Below, piece after piece: positions 10,730 through 20,950 of a stretch of 27,688 nt of DNA. A model generated the notes under the pieces. The model did not search any database and had not been told where the DNA came from. It was given only the letters and a program-made list of their open reading frames with translations. The stretch lies in the NCBI GenBank assembly GCA_029298735.1, contig JANSLP010000393.1, positions 1-27,688 of the forward strand, read 5' to 3'. The DNA comes from Ophiostoma sp. CBS 140.51. Its lineage: Eukaryota; Ascomycota; Sordariomycetes; Ophiostomatales; Ophiostomataceae. Positions within the stretch are counted from its first letter, which is position 1. Every line of letters begins with the position of its first letter. The position numbers and the translations under genes are program-made.

Positions 10730-11767
10730 CTAGAAGACGGCCAGGACGTTCGGCGGCGATCCAATCGTGCCCGGCACATTCAGTGGTGCCGACGTCAACA
10801 TAAACGACCACTTGTTGCTCTTCTCACACTGCTCCGCCAGCGCCTTCAAGTCCCACAGCTCGCCAATCGGCATGCCAAACAGACTCAGCAAGTAGGGGTG
10901 CAGCACGTACTCGTCGATCCGCCCATCTCTCTTACCGCCCTTGCCGTCGTCCACTTGCGGCGGTGCCACTTCAAACGACACGGAGTCGCCGGCTGCCGCT
11001 GAAAAGTGTTTGTTCCAGAACCACTTGACCGATTCTTCCGTGCCCTCAACGCCGCAGTACTTGCGTCCCTTGAAGACAGCAGCCTGTCTGTCGGCGTCCA
11101 GCTTTTCCATTCCCTCCGTAAACCCGCACCGGACAATCAAAATGTCGCCCGACTTGAACTCCAAGTTGTTCTGCTCGCGTGCGGCTTCTTCAATCGCTTC
11201 GACCGTAATCGCGTGCCCCGAAAAGGGCGAGTAGTCTATATTGTGTCTTTTCGCATAGCGGACGTAGTCGATGAGCACGCCACGACCGACCAGCCCGCCG
11301 CGGTTGTGCCAGTGCTCGAGCGTGGGCAGCACCTGTGCGCCCGCTTTGCCGTCCCTGACGGCCTCCGCCACATCGAGGGCCGTGGACGTTCCGTTGTAGC
11401 CCAGCCCCGTCGGCTGGTGCGCATAGTGGCTCAACGAGTCCCATTGGCTGCTCGACTGCGTGTTGTACTGCACCTCGTCGTCCAAGCCAACAAATCCGTG
11501 CTTCTCGGGCGTAAATGCCATGACTTTGTGGTGCAGAGGGCAGCGGCCGGCGGCCGGTTTGGCAATCGCGCTGATCGGCCAATTGAGCGACACTGACACG
11601 CCCTCAGTCACTTCGCGTGCGGCGGCAATGACCACGTCCGGTGTCAACAGGTTCAAAGTGCCGTAGACGTCCTTCTGCCCGTTCTTGTCGAAAATGCCCC
11701 ATGCGCAGCCCTGCGGCATATCCTCCACGGGTGGTAAATCATCGAAACTGGGGACGTCGAGGGGCAT
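10730..11767 (-). CDS. Cyclase family protein (PF04199, kynurenine-formamidase-like fold)
   Basis: This is a single-exon gene for 345 residues, with the ATG in good context (A at -3). It belongs to the fungal branch of the putative cyclase family, whose characterised bacterial and animal relatives are metal-dependent hydrolases such as kynurenine formamidase. Visible family blocks are SQWDSLSHYAH (107-117), DILIVRCGFTEGM (208-220), KYCGVEGTEESVKWFW (236-251), AGDSVSFEV (259-267) and the C-terminal LHPYLLSLFGMPIGELWDL plus TSAPLNVPGTIGSPPN. In kynurenine formamidases the metal motif is HxGTHxDxxxH; here only the Asp (D110) and last His (H114) of that pattern are evident, as I recall for other fungal members. 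The substrate cannot be predicted. It lies upstream of the AtuA-like gene on the same strand. Confidence 0.9.
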   Translation of the reverse strand: MPLDVPSFDDLPPVEDMPQGCAWGIFDKNGQKDVYGTLNLLTPDVVIAAAREVTEGVSVSLNWPISAIAKPAAGRCPLHHKVMAFTPEKHGFVGLDDEVQYNTQSSSQWDSLSHYAHQPTGLGYNGTSTALDVAEAVRDGKAGAQVLPTLEHWHNRGGLVGRGVLIDYVRYAKRHNIDYSPFSGHAITVEAIEEAAREQNNLEFKSGDILIVRCGFTEGMEKLDADRQAAVFKGRKYCGVEGTEESVKWFWNKHFSAAAGDSVSFEVAPPQVDDGKGGKRDGRIDEYVLHPYLLSLFGMPIGELWDLKALAEQCEKSNKWSFMLTSAPLNVPGTIGSPPNVLAVF

Positions 11768-12740
11768 TGTCGCAAAGGTGTAAGTAGTAATGTCGTAGTA
11801 TCGTAGGGCTGAGAGTAGGGGTCATGTAGGAAAAGTAGAAGGAATATGTTTTGTCGTGAAAGCCAGCTTCCACCTACTAAATAGCATTGGAGTTGCCCCG
11901 GATTTCCTCCGCATAAGGGTATTGATTGTCCGGTTCTATTTTCGCCTGTTGCTGTTACTCTGTTCCGCGGTTATTCCTTCGTACATGATCTTGACTCAAG
12001 AACGAATAACTATGGAAGAAAAAACGTGAGGGTGAAGGTATGATGGAATGGTCTTCTCTATGTATCGAGTACGATCTGTAAAGGGAAGTGGTCGCTAGGA
12101 TTTGTAATAATGCAGCACGCAACTCTTTTATCCAAAACAATGTCGTCTTTTTATTGTCTTTTTTCATTCTTAAAATTAATCGAATAAAAACCTGAGCCTT
12201 AGCAAACTGAAATTGGATAAAATTCCACGAAAATTTAGTTTTACAAAAACAGTTTTTTTCTCAAAAAAACAAACTAAATAAAACCATTATCAAATAAAAT
12301 AAAAATAGTTGATCATCATCCCATAAGTTTCCCCCCATGGAGATACAGTATTTGACGCTGTCTTTTCTGTTCATCTGAATGAATTTTGTTTAAATTTGAA
12401 TTTGAAATTTCCTGATTACCTCCTTTCCGTCCCGTGTCCTTTGGTAAAACAGGCCGAAGATACTGCAAGGACATAAAAATCCCTTTACATTGTACAAGAA
12501 GAAAAAAAGGCAGAAAAAAAGGAGAAAAGAAAAGAAGAAAAGAAAACCAAAATATAGAACAAGCTTTGCCCAGAAAATAAAGAAAGCAAAAATAAAAAAC
12601 TCAAAAAAGACACTTTGGTACACCAACGCCCCAAAAGATTCCACGTCGTCCTCCATTGACGTTTAAAAACTTCTTCACAATCTTCAACATCTCAACACCC
12701 CCTCTCCATTTTCTTATAAGCTTCCCCGCAAATCGGACTC
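11768..12740. other. Intergenic with AT-rich and purine-rich tracts
   Basis: This is the promoter side of the cyclase gene (about 11768-12100) plus the 3' region of the flippase. Positions 12130-12420 are strongly AT-rich with many A and T runs, and 12490-12610 is an almost pure A/G tract on the plus strand. A minus-strand ATG frame (12656-12390, 88 codons) gives a Phe-rich hydrophobic peptide, but this follows from the polypyrimidine composition of that strand, so I do not call it a gene. Confidence 0.6.
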
Positions 12741-15700
12741 TTACTGCACCCGCGACGACGCCATCTCGCCGTACCGACCACGCACCTGGGTCGTGTCGTA
12801 CGCCTGCAGCACACGCGTCTGACTTTCGTCTGCCTGCGAGAAGGCATAGCCGCGCTGCTTGCGCATCCGCTGCACCTGCCGCACCTTGCGGATTGCCTTT
12901 TGGAATTGTTCCATTCTATACTGTTAGCAGTGTTCAAATCAATTTGGAATGTTGGGGAGTATACGCACCTCGGCCGGTAATCCTGAATGTTGTACTTCTG
13001 AATCTCCTGGATGTGGTGGTACGTTTCGGGGCGGTACATGCGCTTGAAATACTTCCATGCAAAGTCGCGCAGCAGACACAAAACCGCCAGCACGACCATC
13101 TGCAGCCAGAACACGGCGCTCGAGTAGAGTCGCGGGACGATACCCTCGTACTCGGTCGAGATGTGGATCAGCGGCGCGACGGTACCGTACACGGCAATAA
13201 AGGCAATCCAAATAGCCATGCTGCCGGGGATGGCAATCACATGGTACTTGGTCCAATTGTTGGTGATGAGGGCCGCCTTGCCGAGCACAGTCAAGAGGAC
13301 AGCACCGTACAGAGCCGTACCCCACACCCAGTGGCCGCCGGTCTGGCCGTTGCTAAGCATGCGGTCGTCGTACCAGAAGAGCTCGCCAAAGACATAGAGC
13401 AGAATCGAGTGGTAGGCAGCCGTCAAGATCCAGCCCACAAAGATCTTGATCTTGAAGAATTCGTTGCGCTGGCCGAGGCCGTACAGCTGAGGGTAGCGAT
13501 CGAGGAGTCGTGCCGATATGAACTGGTCCAGGATACCCATTGCCAAGGGAGGCAGCACGGTGTAGAAGACGTTGTAGAACGACAGCGTCCACGATTCGTA
13601 TATGACCTGACCGGAAAACACGTTCTGGAACGTGTACCAGAACTGCGTCAGGTACAGCGTCATGTTCTTGTAGAAGGAGTACAGAATCGCCTTGCTGACA
13701 CGGTGGTAGCTCCACGCGCCGTGCACCAGCAGCAGCTTACGCAGGTACCGGAACTGGCCAATGGACACATCGGCACTCCGCGCCGCCTGCAGACCCTCCA
13801 TACCGCTGATACCGACGCCAATGTGTGCCGCCTGGATCATCGACACATCGTTGGCACCGTCGCCAATGGCAAGCAGGATTGACTGCTTCTGGTAGCGTTT
13901 GACAAGCTTGACCACGAGCGCCTTTTGCAGCGGAGAGACACGGCAGCAGATGACAGCCTTGCATATAATGGCCAGGTCCAGGAACAACTTCTCCAGGTCC
14001 TTTTCGAGCGCAAACGTCAGAGACTTGCCATCAATCACGAGTGCCAGGTTGTCCATCTCAATGGCCAGGCCCTCGCCCTGTGTGCGGATGGCGTCAAGCT
14101 TCTTTTGGAGGTTGTCGCGCGTCGCGGCCGCCGTCTCTTCATTGACAATCAGTAGCATCATGTCTTCGCTCAGCAGCTTGCAACTCATGCCAATGTTGAT
14201 GGCCGTCTCCTGCCGATCGCCCGTCAGCACCCACACCTTGATGCCTGCCTGCTGCAGTGTGTGGATCGTCTCAGGAACACCGTCCTGCAGTTTGTCCTCA
14301 ATAGCCGTGGCACCCAGCAGATAAAAGTCGTGCTCAATCAGCTCGGCCGCCTTGTCAAGCTCCTCGGCGCGGTTGCCGCCAACGGTCGTACCGGCGGCCT
14401 CGAAGACGCCCATCCACTCTTGGAACTCGTGCTCGGGCACCTCGCGCACCGCCAGACACAGCGTGCGCAGACCCTCGGAGGCATACTCCTCAAGGTGGCG
14501 CAGCGTGGCCTCGACGTGCGGGTTGTCGTCATTAAGGCGCTCCAGGATGACAGTGTCGGCACCCTTGCAGTAGCAGCGGATCTTGCCGTCCGGGCAGCGG
14601 TATATGGATGACATGCGCTTGCGCGTAGAGTTGAACTCGCACACGGCCAGCAGCTCGTACTGCTGCTCGACGCCGTTGGCCTCAATAATGACAGTGCGGG
14701 GCTTGCGGGCGGTAAAGCGGTAGCCGAGGGTCACAGCACCGTCGACCAGTGCACCCTCATCGGGCGACGCGGCCTGGTACTTGATCTCGTTGCCCTTTTG
14801 CTCGGGGATGACGGTGTGGCAGGTGGCCAGCAGGCTCAGGAACTGGTCGATGTGGTACGCAGACTCGTGGGTCTTGAGGTTCTGGCGCAGCTGCTTGAAG
14901 TCGTGCACACCCACCTCAACGCCGTCCTGGACGGTGGCGCGGCGATCTTCGGGCACGTCCTCGGCGTACATGATGCCGGCAATCGAGCATTGCTTGAACT
15001 CCATCATATTGCAGGTCAGCGTGCCGGTCTTGTCGGAGAATACATACTCGACCATGCCCAGCTCTTCGACCAAACTGGAGGTGCGGCAGTTGGCGGGTGT
15101 GTCGGTCTTGTCGTAGTACATGTCGAGGTCGTCGTTGATCAGGATGGCGTGCCAGTACTTGACGAGCTCGATGGTGACGAACAGCGAGATGGGCACGAGC
15201 GCCGAGAACAGCACCCAGTACGTGACCATGTCCTTGAAAAAGGTCGAGATAGCGGAGCCGGCGGTGTTGGTCTTGGCGAGATACAGGTAATCGAGGGACT
15301 GGCCGCTGGTGTTGCGCATGACCAGGTCGCCGACGGTACAGATGATACTAAGCGCTAGCAGACAGCCAATGAGCACAAGAACAAGCATGTTGAGCTGGCG
15401 CTCGACCTTGGTGCGCTTGATGGGCGCGGCCGTGGCGTTACGCATCAGCTTCGTCTCGTGACCTGTGAACACAACCACACCGTGGATCCAGGGCGTGTTG
15501 CGCAGCGTGGCGCCACGAAGCAGCAGCTGCTCGGGGTTGAGCGGCAGCTCCTTCTCGCCGCCGCCAGCTTGAATAGTCAGAGTGGCCTCGTACGTGTACA
15601 GGCTGCTGTTGGGCTGTTCGGAGCGGATGCGACCACCGAGGCGGCTCAGGTCGCTCGAGCTGACGTAAGTGGCGGTCTCCGGCAGACCCTGCTTGATCTT

Positions 15701-17008
15701 GAGGTTTGTCTCGCCGTCCAGGTTCGCAGTTTCGATATAACACAGACCTTCGGGCTCAGAACTCGCCAGCAGCACGAGATCGGCGGGGAAGGGTTCTTCG
15801 GACTCGACACGGATAATGTCGCCAATGGCCACGTCGATCCATTTCGTCTCGACAAACGACGACCCGCGCAATATACGGGCCTTGGACAAGTTGAGCGAGC
15901 GGTCGGCCTGCTTGCGGCGGTAGTCTTCGACCAATTCTTTACCAGCAGACACGAGAAGCACGACGGCGAGCGGACCGATGGTCGTGTACTGGTTGGTGGG
16001 CGAGAGATTCGGGATTTGCTGGAGGGCGGCAGTAAACAGGAAGAAGATATTGGCGTATTTGGAGAACTGCTCAAACAAGAACTTGGGCAAGAAGGTGATG
16101 ATGTTGTACTTGGCCGTCGAGACGTGGTTGTCGACATACTTGTTGACGGCGTTGGCGGGTGGGTTGTTGAGATGGATGATACGCGGGCCGAGCGTGGCTG
16201 GGTCGACCTTGTTGCGGCCGAAGCCAAACTTGAAGTTGCCCATATCGAACGACTTCTTTTGCCGCCGGCCGCTGTCGTCTGGAGGAGCCAGACCACCGCC
16301 GCTTCCACCTCCACCTCCACTTCCGCCACCCCCCCCGCCCATACGCTGTCCTGCGGCCGCCTCTGTTAGTGGCAGGTCCATTTCGGAGTAGCCGGCCTGT
16401 CCCATGCCCAGCATGTTTTTAGCGCGGCCGAGCAGGCCGCCTCCGAGGCCGAGAACACTGTTGCGATTGCGAGCATTGGCATGGCCAGGGGTGTCGCCCG
16501 AGTTGATGCGGCCGCCCTGGTGATAGTAGGACTGGCCGTCTTCTGGGTAGTCTTCGAAATCGTCGGCGTACCGCTGGTAGTTACCAAGACCCGATGTCTG
16601 GCTGTACTGTCGATCGGCTTCGGTAAAATAGGGGCCACCAGGCCGTGCTGACGATGAAGAGGCATAGGAGGAGTCATAGGCGCCGGCGCCGCTGCCGTTC
16701 CCCCCTACTCCCCTAGAAGAGGCACCACCGCCAGGCGTAAAAGCATTGGTGCCACCGGGACTTGTCTTGACAGACGGGTGTGTGGTCTCGCCGGCACCGA
16801 CAAAGTCGTCGTAGGATACCGAGGGCCGTGTGGGGAGGGTCTCGTCGTGGTTGAGGGTGTAGGTGCGCATAAGGTCGTCGTCGTTAAGATCAGACCTTTG
16901 GCCGCCGCCATAAATAGGTTGGTCGTCGAGGTCGAGCAGCAGGTCGTTGTTGTTGCCGCGCGCGCTGGCGTAGCCCCCCGATGGGGGCTGTGGCGGTCGC
17001 CCTGTCAT
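12741..17008 (-). CDS. DRS2: P4-type ATPase phospholipid flippase, Drs2 type
   Basis: A predicted late-Golgi/endosomal flippase that would move phosphatidylserine and phosphatidylethanolamine to the cytosolic leaflet. It has 1404 residues in two exons (17008-12969, 12915-12741); a 53-bp intron (donor GTGCGT, acceptor TATAG) falls after residue 1346. Reading through the intron would give a false tail. Family marks are QQIPNLSPTN after TM1 (Q330/Q331), the dephosphorylation loop DGET (431-434), PISL in TM4 (606-609), the phosphorylation site DKTGTLT (D659), KGADTVILERL (816-826), TGDRQETAINIG (929-940) and GDGAND (1049-1054). About ten hydrophobic membrane segments are visible. DGETNLKIKQ and the C-terminal RMRKQRGYAFSQAD indicate the Drs2/ATP8A branch rather than Dnf; the AFSQ tail corresponds to the autoinhibitory element of Drs2. 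The first about 265 residues are disordered, with a Gly/Ser tract at 223-239. It probably needs a Cdc50-type partner, not seen here. Confidence 0.96.
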
Positions 17009-18667
17009 TCAGATTGATAAGGGAGGGGAGCTCGAGGAGATTCGGAGGATGGTTGTCGCAAAAGTGAAGCTGTCGAAAGAAAAGCTTCAAAGGGAGGAAA
17101 AGTCCCGTCGTGCGGAACACTACGGCAGCTGCGGAGCGACCATGGACGTACAGGGACGGTGAGATGGGTCTGTTTTCAATGAGAGGAGGATGCAAAAACT
17201 ATTGCGCTCGTCGAATTCGAGTTCGTGATCGATGCAGGGCGTTGTGCGGTGATGTGGCAGTTCGTTGTCGATGTTGGCTGTTTTCGTTGTTTTTGGTGGT
17301 TTTGGCTTTTGGCAGTGTTTCTTGTCGTGTTTCCCGTGTTTGGTGACGAGGCCACTGCCACGCTCGTTTTGGCAGCAGGAGCAGCAGAGAGGACTGGCAG
17401 AAAGAGAGAGACAGGTCCCCTGGGATCTGCCTGGATTGGCCCACTAGCACAGCCACTTTGGTCCCCGTTGGCGGAATTGGTGTGCAATTGGTGGTGTGTG
17501 GGAATTTAGGTATTAAAGGTGCTATTAAATTTAATTATCCTGCCCTGCCCCTTCTTTTCTTAGGTGTCCTTCTCGCTGGAACAGCGCTGGCTTGCAGGCT
17601 TGCAGGACACTAAGAGTTGCCCCATTGTGCCCCATTGTGCTGCGCGTTTCCGCCTCCCTGAAACAAACGCCGTGTCCTATTGGCTGCGGTAGTGGGCGTC
17701 GCAAAGGGGGCTCACCAGCCGGGAGCAACTTGCGGAGCAGGAGCCAGGGCCTGCTTTCCAGTTTTACTTTTTCTTCTTTTTCTTGGGTATTTCTCGTATT
17801 GGCCCGCAGCAGGTGCGATATGAGAACGAAGGGAAGGACAGAAGGGAGGGACGCAGAGGGAACGCAGAGAGGGAAGGAGAACACGCGCCAAGCAAATCCC
17901 TTCTCATTGCAGGGCCCCTTCGTCATATGAATACGGGAGTACGAGGAAAGAGCGACGCACGAAGCACAGCATACAAAGAAGGAGCGCCACAGCCAGGCTG
18001 GGCATGCAGAGTGTATCACTGCTGGAGTGTTTCCGTGTCGCTTTCACAACGTGCCGAACGTCCCTTCCACCAAATGCAAATGCCACGAGCCTCGAAACGC
18101 CTAGTAATTATATTGCAGACACGAAATTGTGAGGCACTGAAGAAGAAGCTGCAGAAGCGGAAGCGCGGGAGAAGGTACAACCGTTGCGGGTGCTTTCATG
18201 TCTCAGATGTGCCCCATAAAATAGAAGGTGGTGGCCCCTGACAACCCTGGCTCTGGCAACCTGCGACTTGGCTGGTACTTTTTACTTTGAGTTTGGTCTG
18301 GCAGTTTGGAAGTCAGGAACGCCCAAAGTGAGTATCCATAATTATTGACGCCACGCTCCAGCCACAGCACAGTACGTATCTCATCTTGCTTTGTGGCCGC
18401 CTCCAGTGGCAACGGGCAGCCATCGTCAACAAGGCATTCCAAATCAGCCTCAATACTCTCACGCAACATATCTGAAGAAGTTGTCAAAAACTTTGACGGC
18501 TGCCTCTGAAAGTGCACGCGCCATTTTGACCCTCTTATCTCACTCTCTCATCCAGGCGCATCTTATCGACAGCATCGCATCGTCAAATCGCGACGATCAC
18601 ATCAGACGAACAGACCCACGCGTCTCCAACTCGTTCTATTTTTACTTTTACAGTCTACTCGCCCACC
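17009..18667. other. Divergent promoter region, flippase / CRIPT
   Basis: This 1659-bp gap lies between two genes transcribed away from each other and must hold both promoters. No gene is supported: the frames here are short, and the longest plus-strand one (from 17783) begins at TTG. Small direct duplications are visible, including CTTGCAGG twice (about 17592-17607) and an 11-bp unit containing CCCCATTGTG twice (about 17618-17640). Just before the CRIPT start, the T-rich run ending in TTTTACAG (about 18637-18653) resembles a splice acceptor, so a 5' UTR intron is possible; no donor can be assigned. Confidence 0.6.
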
Positions 18668-19270
18668 ATGGTCTGCAGCAAGTGCGCTAAGCTCGTGACG
18701 GGCACGTCGCTGGCCACGCCCGGCGTCAAGAAGAAGACGGACATGTACTACGGATCTTCAGCCTCGTCTTCAGCCGCTGGCGGCAGCAGCGCCAAGAAGT
18801 CGGCCACCCTGGGCCAGAACGGTATTGGAAAGGTGGGCTACCAAGAGCACTTGTTCATCTCATGGTAGTTTCTGTTACTGACACAGCTTAGAGCAAATTG
18901 ACGTCGAAAGCCGCCAAGAATCCGTATGCGCAATACTCGAGGTAAGTCTCTCAGCCCTACGCCGACATCTCAACTATGTCGCCCGTCTGTCTAACACTGT
19001 TTTAGCAACTGCGACAAGTGCAAAGTCAAAGTCGCCCAAGGGCACAAGTATTGCCATAACGTGAGTCTGCCCTGAGCATCTACTTTATGTTTTATAAACT
19101 AATACCTAACTCTCTCAGTGTTCATACAAAGAAGATGGTAAGCCTATCTGAACACAAACTCGATGTCTTCACTTACTAACAAGACAGTCTGCGCCATGTG
19201 TGGAAAGCCAAACAAAAAGGCCAAGTCTGCCGCACCGTCCGTCACAGGTCAAAAGTTCACGTTGAAGTGA
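18668..19270 (+). CDS. CRIPT: CRIPT homologue (cysteine-rich PDZ-binding protein family)
   Basis: A small zinc-binding-type protein of 123 residues from five exons: 18668-18832, 18892-18941, 19006-19060, 19119-19137 and 19188-19270. Introns are 59, 64, 58 and 50 bp, all GT...AG. Exon 4 is only 19 nt. The spliced product has the CRIPT signature of four CxxC pairs: C3/C6 in MVCSKC, then NCDKC, YCHNC and VCAMC, with KYCHNCSYKEDVCAMCGK close to animal CRIPT. The start has an ideal CCACCATGG context, and the product ends GQKFTLK. Animal CRIPT was first described as binding the third PDZ domain of PSD-95 and was later found in the human minor spliceosome. In this fungus a splicing-related role is more likely than a synaptic one, but that is inference. 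The central Ser/Ala/Gly-rich insert (about 29-48) is lineage-specific. Confidence 0.93.
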
Positions 19271-19858
19271 GACTTTCACGTGGGACCAACTAAGACGATC
19301 TGAGACGAGACCCGGAACCTCAAACCAAGACCGAGGCCGGGGCCGAGACAGCAAGGCCCGAACAGAGGACAACCGCAATCATGATTGAGCCTCAAGAGAC
19401 CACTAGAACGTTTCTAGAAGAGACACGACCACCAAACCGGACGGGACTACATCAGCCCTCTCTCCCAGTCGAAATGCCGAAGAAGGGCAAAGGACCGAAA
19501 GTCATAGAGCGAACAGCGACATCATCGAAATTCGCTGAGCCAAGTCGACAGTTGTGAGGAAAGCCGGCGAAGCTTTCGAACCAATACCGGCAGCCCGATA
19601 TTAGGGCTGACAGGGCCGACATGTCATTTCACTGGACACAGCACGAAGCGAGAAGAAGCATGTTCAAACGTGTTTGGAATCATAGCTGCGTGATTTCACA
19701 CGGCAGCGGTACTACATTAAAAGGAAATCCACAATGCAAAAGCAGAAATGATAACGATACAATAACCATAGCGAAACCAATGACAATCAGCACCTATTAA
19801 ATCGATCCGTGCGGCATTCCAGTCTTGATTCCGCTTTTCTCACCCTCAGCATCCCTCC
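19271..19858. other. Convergent 3' region, CRIPT / epoxide hydrolase
   Basis: This 588-bp region holds the 3' ends of two convergent genes. Positions 19290-19560 are T-poor on the plus strand and stay open in one frame from 19294 to 19557, including a 58-codon ATG frame (19381-19557) with a hydrophilic product. This probably reflects base composition in the CRIPT 3' UTR rather than a gene, since CRIPT itself ends as expected at 19270. A small hairpin with arms CAGCCC/GGGCTG lies near 19590-19610. Confidence 0.5.
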
Positions 19859-20950
19859 TTACAGAGCAGCCTTGGCCGTGCCGTCCAGCAGCGGGGCCAG
19901 GAATCCTTTGATCTGCTCATTGACGGCAGCGGCCGACTGCCACAGCACCCAGTGGCCACCGGGGACCTGGGCCTTGGTCAGGTTGGTAAAGTGCTTGCCC
20001 ATCTGCTCGGCCAGGATGGGCGGGAGGGCCGCGTCGTGGGTGGCGCTCAGCATGAAGGAGGGTACGCGGATCTCGCGGCGGCTCTCGTCGGTGCTCTCGA
20101 CAATCTCGCGCTCGTCATCATAGTTGTACTTGAGGGTGCGGTACCAATTGGTGGGGCCCCGCAGACCGTGGCGGGCGTACTCGGCGGCATAGTACTCGAT
20201 CTCGGCCGGGCTCAGGAGCGGGGAGGGGCCGACGCCCGCAAGACGGTCAAGGTGCACACCGTTGGTAGTGTCAAACAGGTACGGGCTCTTCTTGGCAGCC
20301 GCATCCTCTTCCGAGAGCTTGACCTGGCCGCCGTACATGGCTTGCAGGAATTGGCGCACGCGGGCGGGCTCGGCGTCGATAAAGCTGTAGACCTCGTCGC
20401 CGGCCAGCTGCTGCTGGTAGCCAAAGTTGGGGAGCAGCTTTGTCATATCGGCTAGGGGCACAAAGGGGCCCTTGGAGGGCGCAAAGAAGGGCGTGCAGAC
20501 GCTGAACACACCGCGCAGACGGTCAGCGTGCCACAGAGCCATGCGCCAGGCGACGGCCCCTCCCCAGTCGTGGCCGCCAACAAAGAAGCGCTTGCTCTCA
20601 TCGGCCTCGCCAGCAGGGCCACCGCCAACAACGCCGACATGGTCAACGAGAGCGACCAGGTCATCGCAGATGCTCTTGTAGGCGTACTGCGCCGGCTCCT
20701 CGGGGGCATCGGTCTGACCGTAGCCGAGCAGGTCGGGGACAATCACGCGGAGGCCGAGCTCCTCAGCGAGGACGGGCACCTGGTTGCGCCAGCCGAAGCC
20801 CAGGTCGGGGAAGCCGTGAATCAGAACGATGGTGCCCTTGGCGGCCTGACCAGCGGGCGGGTTAGCGACTATGTAGTGGTAGGTCTTGTCGCGGATGGAG
20901 GCCGTGTGGTGGGCGACGCGGGCGTCGTCGGGGGTGAGCTTGGTCGTCAT
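19859..20950 (-). CDS. Epoxide hydrolase (alpha/beta hydrolase fold)
   Basis: This single-exon gene for 363 residues probably encodes an enzyme that opens epoxides to diols with water. Diagnostic residues are all visible: the oxyanion-hole motif HGFP (45-48), the nucleophile Asp128 in GGHDWGGAV, lid tyrosines Y178 (NFGYQQQ) and Y270 (TNWYRTLKY) in the positions of the ring-opening tyrosines of soluble epoxide hydrolase, a catalytic acid Asp306 in SATHDAALPP, and the base His333 in GGHWVLWQ. No signal peptide or anchor is seen, so it is probably cytosolic or peroxisomal; the C-terminus (KAAL) is not a clear PTS1. The ATG at 20950 has A at -3 and follows a CT-rich leader. A haloalkane dehalogenase is less likely because of the lid tyrosines. 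A link to the P450 about 5 kb away is possible but untested. Confidence 0.92.
   Translation of the reverse strand: MTTKLTPDDARVAHHTASIRDKTYHYIVANPPAGQAAKGTIVLIHGFPDLGFGWRNQVPVLAEELGLRVIVPDLLGYGQTDAPEEPAQYAYKSICDDLVALVDHVGVVGGGPAGEADESKRFFVGGHDWGGAVAWRMALWHADRLRGVFSVCTPFFAPSKGPFVPLADMTKLLPNFGYQQQLAGDEVYSFIDAEPARVRQFLQAMYGGQVKLSEEDAAAKKSPYLFDTTNGVHLDRLAGVGPSPLLSPAEIEYYAAEYARHGLRGPTNWYRTLKYNYDDEREIVESTDESRREIRVPSFMLSATHDAALPPILAEQMGKHFTNLTKAQVPGGHWVLWQSAAAVNEQIKGFLAPLLDGTAKAAL

Noticed and set aside
12390..12656. Phe-rich hydrophobic minus-strand peptide of 88 residues starting at ATG
   Set aside because: Its sequence follows from a long A/G tract on the plus strand; no conserved features, and it lies in the flippase 3' flank.
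12656..13882. 408-residue plus-strand open frame
   Set aside because: It begins at TTG and lies antisense to the well-supported flippase coding region; long antisense frames are expected in GC-rich coding DNA.
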